The notes under the pieces are model-generated. The model worked only from the letters and a program-made list of their open reading frames with translations, searched no databases and was not told the origin of the DNA. The translations under genes and the position numbers were made by a program. Of a stretch of DNA of 64,000 bases, positions 58,521-64,000 are shown one piece after another. Source of the stretch: Tetmemena sp. SeJ-2015 (Eukaryota > Ciliophora > Spirotrichea > Sporadotrichida > Oxytrichidae); assembly GCA_027382625.1 (NCBI GenBank), contig JAJKFJ010021834.1, forward strand, positions 1-64,000, in the 5' to 3' direction. Numbering within the stretch: position 1 is the first letter of the stretch; every line of letters begins with the position of its first letter.

Positions 58521-59049
58521 GAAAGTCTTTCAAGTTTGTGTGAACTCTAGAATAATCTAATTTAAATTGTTTTTTTTTAATTATCAAATCTGTTTCTTTT
58601 ACTTTCCCTTTTGCTTATTGAATAATCTTGGTGATTCAATCAATTGTTAACTGTCATCATTACATCGCAAATCCACTTCTAGTAAAGGTGAAGTTAGTCT
58701 CACTCATCCGGAATGAATAATAGTATCTTCTGATCTCGTTTAGCTTAGTTGATAAAGTTCTCAGCTGCCCCTCAATCTATGGTATAGCTGTTACTTCGTT
58801 TCTCCTTAGATACTATATGTATTAATGGACAACAAATAACTTCCATTCTTTTCTCCATTCATGTTGTACTTTAGAAAGTATATATTGGCATAATTTAGCT
58901 TTGGAAGATAAGCAGAACAACCACAATAAAGTATTTTGTAAAGATCTTCTTTAATCGAATGTCTTGGACGTTCATTTATTGTATGCTTCTATATTTTGAA
59001 TTCAATTGATTCTTAAATAGATTTTGCAAGATTTTATAAAATATTTATA

Positions 59050-59475
59050 AATAATATAACTGAGAATTTAATAAAAAAGAGAATTAAATTAGATATTAAA
59101 TTAAAATTGAATAAATCAGTGACTGTTGAAGTATGTTCAAATTGAATAATAATTACACCATTCGATTCAGCATTAAATTCTAAGAACTTTTTATCCTTCC
59201 AACTTTTGTAAGGGAGCGCTCAATCAAGAGTTTTAAGCGACACAAGTTTCAATGACGAAAATGAAGAGGGTGATTAAGAATGCGTTCGATATATCTCGCT
59301 GCTGAGAGGTGTTACTAAGATGAATAAAGAAGAAACTCATATTAATTTTTAATGAGCTATTGAGCAAGCTTCAGATCAGGGATTGAATCTACGATTTCAA
59401 CTGACACCATATTGCAGCTCTCTATTTATTATTTTAATCAATCTCAGATTTTAATTAAAATTCCTACAATAATAA
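59050..59475 (+). repeat. Dispersed repeat family R, copy 3
   Basis: Matches 4690-5128 and the reverse of 22840-23240. It includes gattaaattaaaattgaataa, caccattcgattcagca, gggagcgctcaa, the coding block NEEGDQECVRYISLLRGVT, and AIEQASDQG after TAA-TGA. It lies upstream of the transposase at 60200-61110, as copy 2 does for the transposase at 21220-22130. Confidence 0.65.
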
Positions 59476-59584
59476 GTTCATCTAAATAAATAGTCAGAAA
59501 TCAGGATCTCTTCTTTTACTCTCCCCAAAGAATTCTTTAAAGAGAAAAACCTAAAAAGCAAAACAAATTTTCTTTACTTATTAA

Positions 59585-59866
59585 ATGAAAAAATTTTGGC
59601 TTAATATAAACAATGATTTCTTCTCAAGAGTTGTTTAGGAAAGTCAAAACTAACAATCGAGTTCCTCTGAAGAAGAGGTGAAGACAAGATCCCAAATTGA
59701 GAAATCTTTGGATTTAAATGGAAATCATTCTATAAATAATAATTTATTAAACGCATAATTTGAGCTCTCTTTTGCAAGTTTTCTTGCTCTTTATATCGGA
59801 AATCAATGGCCTGGAAAGAATTAAGAAAACTTTGATATTCTAGTAGCCGAAGTTATAAATTCTTGA
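59585..59866 (+). CDS. Transposon-associated small protein, 93 residues
   Basis: ATG 59585 opens an uninterrupted frame to TGA 59864: MKKFWLNINNDFFSRVVQES, QNQQSSSSEEEVKTRSQIEK, SLDLNGNHSINNNLLNAQFE, ALYIGNQWPGKNQENFDILV. Four TAA/TAG codons are Gln. It lies between repeat R and the transposase on the same strand and may be the N-terminal part of the transposase or a separate gene. No family is recognised. Confidence 0.55.
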
Positions 59867-60194
59867 TCCTCGCTTATTTCAAAAGTAAATTGACTAGCCT
59901 CTAATAATGGACTTCTTAACTGCAATTAAATTATTTTTTCTATGCAAAGTCGATTTGCATAGTGAATATAAACGAATATGATGACCTCACTTAAAAAATA
60001 AATGATTGAAACTTTTTCAAGCAATATTTAGCGAAGTAACGAGGAGATTGAGTTAGGCTATGATCTTTTTTTCTGCTATTTATTGTAAAAATGGAGATGA
60101 GTAGCTCGGTCAACCAACTGAAGTCTCTTCTCCTCACAATAATGTTAGAAGCTTGAACGTTTAATTTGCAAGAAATTTTAAGTCATTTCGTCTT

Positions 60195-61110
60195 CTTTAG
60201 CAGCTTAAGAAGTAAAAAACTTTGAGTTATTCTATTGGGGGTCGAAAGTTTCGGCAAAAAGGTTATAAATAATTGAAAAAGACTAAACAAATATTAGTCA
60301 TAAGGCTGAATAATCATCAGAAAAAGGCGTAATATCACGATTAATAAATGAGACCTTGACGATTACATTTCTTTAAATATGAATGAACTTGTTTGAAAGA
60401 AGATAAAAGCTTTTCTCTTTGAAATAAAAGGAGTTGAAGTAGCATTGAGCACGATTCATATGTGTTTAAAATTAAAAAAAGTTGATAAGTTACTGAAATA
60501 TAATTTGCTTTAGTCATAGAGTTAACTATTTGAAATCCAAACAATTGAAGCAGATGGCAGCTTTCTCTTTTATAAAGCAGGTTTATGATTATAAGACAAT
60601 AATAAAAATTGATGAAAGCATCATTAATTACAGCAATTTGAATTAGTTTTCTTGGAATCTTAACTAAAGTCTAAATAAATCTTTCGATTCGCGTTATTAA
60701 GCAGCTATAGCATCATCGCAGGATGATCAAAAATAAAAAGGTTGATTCACAGTTAAGCAAGGTAAAACAACTAGCTTACTTGTCTACTTCATCATGGTAC
60801 ATTTAATGCGTTGCTCGAAAAATAAAATCCTAACTGGATGGAGAGCCATATAATTGTTCATGATAATGCCACATAAGTAATTATCTGAAGAGTAAGCTAA
60901 GAGCACTTAATGTTTCATTGTTATTTATGGGGCTTATCATTATGATATTGCTCTTGTTGAGAGGCTATTTGCAGATATAAAAACGAAGGATATGCTTAAT
61001 AAGTTCAAACATTAATCCTTAAGTCTAAATAATTAGGTGAAATCTTTATAAATATCTGAAGGCAAAGCATTGAAAAGATTTGGCACCTCATTATCATGAT
61101 TTCAAGCAAA
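60195..61110 (+). pseudogene. Tc1/mariner-IS630-like transposase, second family member
   Basis: Plus-strand blocks, with at least three frame changes, are: a helix-turn-helix-like region (WGSKVSAKRLQIIEKDQTNI, then FEIKGVEVALSTIHMCLKLK); TIIKIDESIINYSN (first Asp); QAAIASSQD; ESHIIVHDNATQVI (second Asp); and YGAYHYDIALVERLFADIK (catalytic Glu). The three acidic residues are all present, unlike the copy at 21220-22130, but the frame is broken. The TAA/TAG code is needed throughout. Protein C copy 2 follows downstream. Confidence 0.7.
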
Positions 61111-61615
61111 AGATTTGAGTAGTGCGGTTAGGCTTTTGAGAAGGCTATATTATCAGGCTTGCGACATATCTCGATTCAAGACATTTTAATATCTTCAGTA
61201 TTATAAGAAGAATAAAAATAGGTGATAAGAGGTTTTTATAAATAAATACAACGATAAAGCATCATAGCTCAAATTTAAAGCTGATCGCGCCAACTGTAAA
61301 ATGTAATTTAAATTAAATTTATGAATTAATATTTATTAAGATAAATAGAATGCACATCTTACTCCAAGCCTTACCTACTTCAGTAAGCTGATAACAGTTA
61401 AGGTACCTCAATTGAAAATATTGTAGTTTTTAGCTGTAAGAACTATAACTTACTGTTCGCAGGTATAGTAATTGCAAGTGCTGGTTATTTTTTAACTAGG
61501 AATTTGAGTTCAAATACTAATGAGGAACTATTTTAATAATTTTTTAAAGAAAGAGTCTTAAAATTGAAGACTACATGGAATAGAATGAATATCAGAAAAA
61601 AAATTAAAAATAGGT

Positions 61616-61989
61616 ACCAGTCAGCTTACTGAGTGCTGTAGTTATAACACTAGATTCAGACAAGACGCCTAAGAAATAATCTCATGTAACATAAATTCTG
61701 AGAGTCAGTATTAATAGATGAGAGGCAGAAACTCTAGGACAAAAAGTATCCTCCAATTAGTGTACATGGAAGTGAATAGCTAATCGAAAAGTATGATCAT
61801 CCAAGGAATGAAACTCTCGATGCAGTAACTTTTTTATGCAGAGAAACTACTTGAAGTAGCTTACAAAAAAAAGAAGAGCAAAGATTCTTATAGAGGTGCT
61901 CCAGCAATCAGTGGATAATAAGGATGAAATAATATCACTATAGCATTTGAAATAAGTGCTTGGCGAAATAGATTTCAGAAAGCTTTTCT
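61616..61989 (+). pseudogene. Transposon-associated protein C, copy 2
   Basis: Plus frame TSQLTECCSYNTRFRQDAQE, IISCNINSESQYQQMRGRNS, SILQLVYMEVNSQSKSMIIQ, open to a TGA at 61925, with the tail LIEVLQQSVDNKDEIISLQH in a neighbouring frame. It is homologous to 11050-11511 on minus, giving independent support that this is a gene. Its position after the transposase suggests one transposon encodes both. Confidence 0.6.
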
Positions 61990-62314
61990 GAGGCATTCCC
62001 TTCAGATCTTCATTTAGTCATTTGGAGGCTGCCAAATAATTATTAGTTCTCAAAGAAAATGCATTTCAATATTATTTGCCCAAAAAAATTTATAAATCTA
62101 TAACGAAAAATAAAGATAAAGGAGCTTGAAGATGATTGGTATTTGATCATGTGTACAGTAAATAAAAAGTTTTAAGATGCGGTAGCCTATAGGCTTTTGA
62201 GTGGCAACAGAAAAGTTTATTCCATTTACTGAGTCAAATAGGGTGTGATGACACTTCTAAGCTTAAGACCAGGCTACTATTTGAGGCTCAGTAAAAAAAA
62301 TATGTTTAATATGC

Positions 62315-62515
62315 TTGTTAAAGGTTTTTCCCGATGGGATGAAGTCATTCATAGTGGAAGATGTAATTAAGAGATCCAGAAAATTCATAAGCTTTCAATT
62401 TAGAATCTTCTCCCTCATTCATTCTACTATGAGTTGTTTGAGAGGAAGAATTATCTACAAGGAGGATGGGTATCAATTAGAAATGAAAATCAATTATTTA
62501 AGAATTTATTTGTAA
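62315..62515 (+). CDS. Short hypothetical frame
   Basis: FPDGMKSFIVEDVIKRSRKF ... RGRIIYKEDGYQLEMKI. Protein-like in its second half only. Unknown. Confidence 0.3.
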   Translation: MLKVFPDGMKSFIVEDVIKRSRKFISFQFRIFSLIHSTMSCLRGRIIYKEDGYQLEMKINYLRIYL

Positions 62516-62638
62516 ATAGATCGTTTTACTCAAGTTAAAATATTTACTTTATGTTTATGTGTATTGAGAGAGTGAATATTGCGTAAATCTATTAGCTCGA
62601 GTGAATAAAAATGAGTTGCTGATTTTGTTTGAATTTAG

Positions 62639-62896
62639 TAAGAGTACTAGCAGCGACAAGCTATTGCTGTGAAACCAACAAAGAAACATCACTTCTCGGA
62701 CGATGAAGAGGAAGAGGAGGAAGATGAAGATGCCGCCATTAAGGGAATTAGTGTCCCTGACCTCCCAATTATTATAGAAGATACACCTCTTCAGGAAGAG
62801 AACAAGCCTTCTAACATTCCTGTTATTTCTCCAGATGGTGAAGACTTAACCAAGTATTTTGACAAAAACTATGCCGCCGTTTATTTAATTCTATAG
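62639..62896 (+). CDS. Acidic hypothetical protein, probable exon
   Basis: The frame reads RQAIAVKPTKKHHFSDDEEE, a Glu/Asp block (EEEEDEDAA), then IKGISVPDLPIIIEDTPLQE, NKPSNIPVISPDGEDLTKYF, DKNYAAVYLIL, TAG. It is GC-richer with balanced composition. The basic-then-acidic start suggests a nuclear protein (inference). A neighbouring frame further on (GGKRACELQKKQCSDWVALL, RATRPRK, 62991-63068) also looks coding and may be the continuation after a frameshift. The family is not recognised. Confidence 0.5.
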
Positions 62897-63119
62897 TTGA
62901 GAGGGTTTTATCGACTACTTAACTTTTTCCAGTGGTTCACCCGCGCTAGGCTAAATAAATAAGAGGGAAATGGCAGGAAGACTGCATAAAGGTGGTAAAC
63001 GTGCTTGCGAACTTCAGAAAAAATAATGTAGCGATTGGGTTGCCCTTCTGCGAGCAACTAGACCCCGAAAAGTAATAAATTTTAAGATTTAATGATTTCG
63101 GGTGCTTTTAACGATTTTA

Positions 63120-64000
63120 ATTATCCATAGGATTTTAAATTAGAATTGTTAGTGATAAATAACTATGTTGAGAGAACAATCTTAAAAAAGTTGATTTAAT
63201 AATAGATGTGTTTATAAAAGTAGGTGCTGCTGGTATGCAAATTTTGGGAAAGACTGTTATTTTCTAAGGTTATTTATATTATTAATTGTATGCTTTTAAT
63301 TTGAGAGTGGATTGTTTTTAATGGTAGAACTGCTCTTGGTATATTGGCTGTTAAATCTAAATAATTGGTTTAAAAGAATTAAATTATTAATTGGTTATAA
63401 AATTTGGTGATGAATTAGACCGATTTCTAATATCATATGTTAATCAAAGCATTTTGTCTGGACTGAGAATCTTTCTCTCTCACTTAAAAAAAGAATTTTG
63501 TAATTCTTTTGCTGGTGATAAAGTTATTGAGTTCATTATTTAAATTCAGAGATAATTAAAATTTAAAAGAATTTTGTATAAATGACTTAATAGGACTTAT
63601 TCATAATGTATATAAAACAAAAATAAATTTTATTAAATAGTGAGGTATAGTGAGGAGCTCGCGAGATACTTCAAAGTGATAAAATAGCCCATCGACCTAG
63701 TTATGATATCACAATCAATTAAATAAGAAATAACCTCATTAAAAAGTAATAATTATTCCTAATGTTATAAATTATTACTTTAATTAAGTCAGATCTCTAT
63801 ATAAACTTTAGACTTAAATCTCTATCAATAGAAAAACTATATCAAGATGCAAATGTTAATTTCTAGATTGATCTTATAAAACATTAATTAGACAATGTAG
63901 TGTACAATACGGCAAGCTATAAAATAAATACTGAGAATTTTAAAATTTATAAAAATTCTCATATAACAAATATACACACGCCTTTTTAAAGAATTTGGTT
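63120..64000. other. AT-rich DNA, no supported gene
   Basis: Only AT-rich sequence with short frames. Nothing recognisable to the window end. Confidence 0.4.

Noticed and set aside
58735..58800. tRNA-like 5' half (TTTAGCTTAGTTGATAAAG)
   Set aside because: It resembles a D-arm, but the D stem and T arm cannot be paired.
1..64000. CRISPR array, bacterial operons or phage genes
   Set aside because: No direct-repeat/spacer structure, no ribosome-binding sites and no standard-code gene clusters; eukaryotic introns and a ciliate code instead.
1..64000. Telomere-bearing transposon ends with long C4A4 arrays
   Set aside because: No run of two or more exact CCCCAAAA units occurs at any element end that I could define.

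Overview
The window reads as germline (micronuclear-type) DNA of a ciliate with the UAA/UAG = Gln code. Many protein-like frames, on both strands and in unrelated elements, run through TAA and TAG at glutamine-like places and end at TGA. The clearest case is a frame of about 2,200 codons (25310-31939). The DNA is strongly AT-rich. No standard-code ORF over about 160 codons exists, one convincing 33-bp intron is visible, and the sequence is dominated by repeats and transposons. A stichotrich such as an Oxytricha/Stylonychia relative would fit, but the species cannot be fixed from sequence alone.

Layout. 1-2440: seven copies of a ~345-bp GC-rich satellite, then a poor-quality pyrimidine tract. 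3-13 kb: eroded transposon and gene fragments, mostly on the minus strand, including a zinc-finger protein and a GNAT-like segment, plus a 668-bp inverted-repeat element. 13.8-20.0 kb: a 6.2-kb DNA transposon with terminal inverted repeats, near-identical 8-bp flanking repeats, an IS1595/Merlin-like transposase remnant and an internal large palindrome carrying a GC-rich 73-codon ORF. 20.3-23.2 kb: another transposon with an unknown intron-containing gene (here 'B') convergent with a DD34E-type transposase; a decayed relative lies at 40.1-43.1 kb. 23.8-24.2 kb: a GC-rich island with strong hairpins.

25.0-38.4 kb: the main object of the window. A 13.4-kb unit bounded by ~256-bp terminal inverted repeats encloses a giant ORF1 (CCCH zinc finger) and a LINE-type ORF2 (apurinic endonuclease, reverse transcriptase, RNase H, C-terminal zinc knuckle). 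The ORF1 frame closes at a TGA that overlaps the ORF2 ATG. LINE coding capacity between long terminal inverted repeats is unusual.

38.4-64 kb: AT-rich DNA with a 601-bp GC-rich element with 29-bp inverted ends (40916-41516) that shares a core with 44.2-44.3 kb; an unidentified protein on the minus strand (45.5-46.0 kb); small acidic or basic ORFs (46.7-49.3 kb); exons of a chromodomain (CHD-like) protein (51.6-53.9 kb); zinc- and kinase-like fragments (55.9-57.1 kb); a second DD34E-type transposase (60.2-61.1 kb); and acidic ORFs near the end.

Functionally the window is a stack of nested mobile elements plus scattered host-like exons. Frameshifts are frequent, many in homopolymers, so sequencing indels and real decay cannot be separated here. 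With only TGA as stop, open frames of ~100 codons arise easily by chance; I kept those with protein-like composition, paralogues or recognisable motifs, and graded confidence accordingly.
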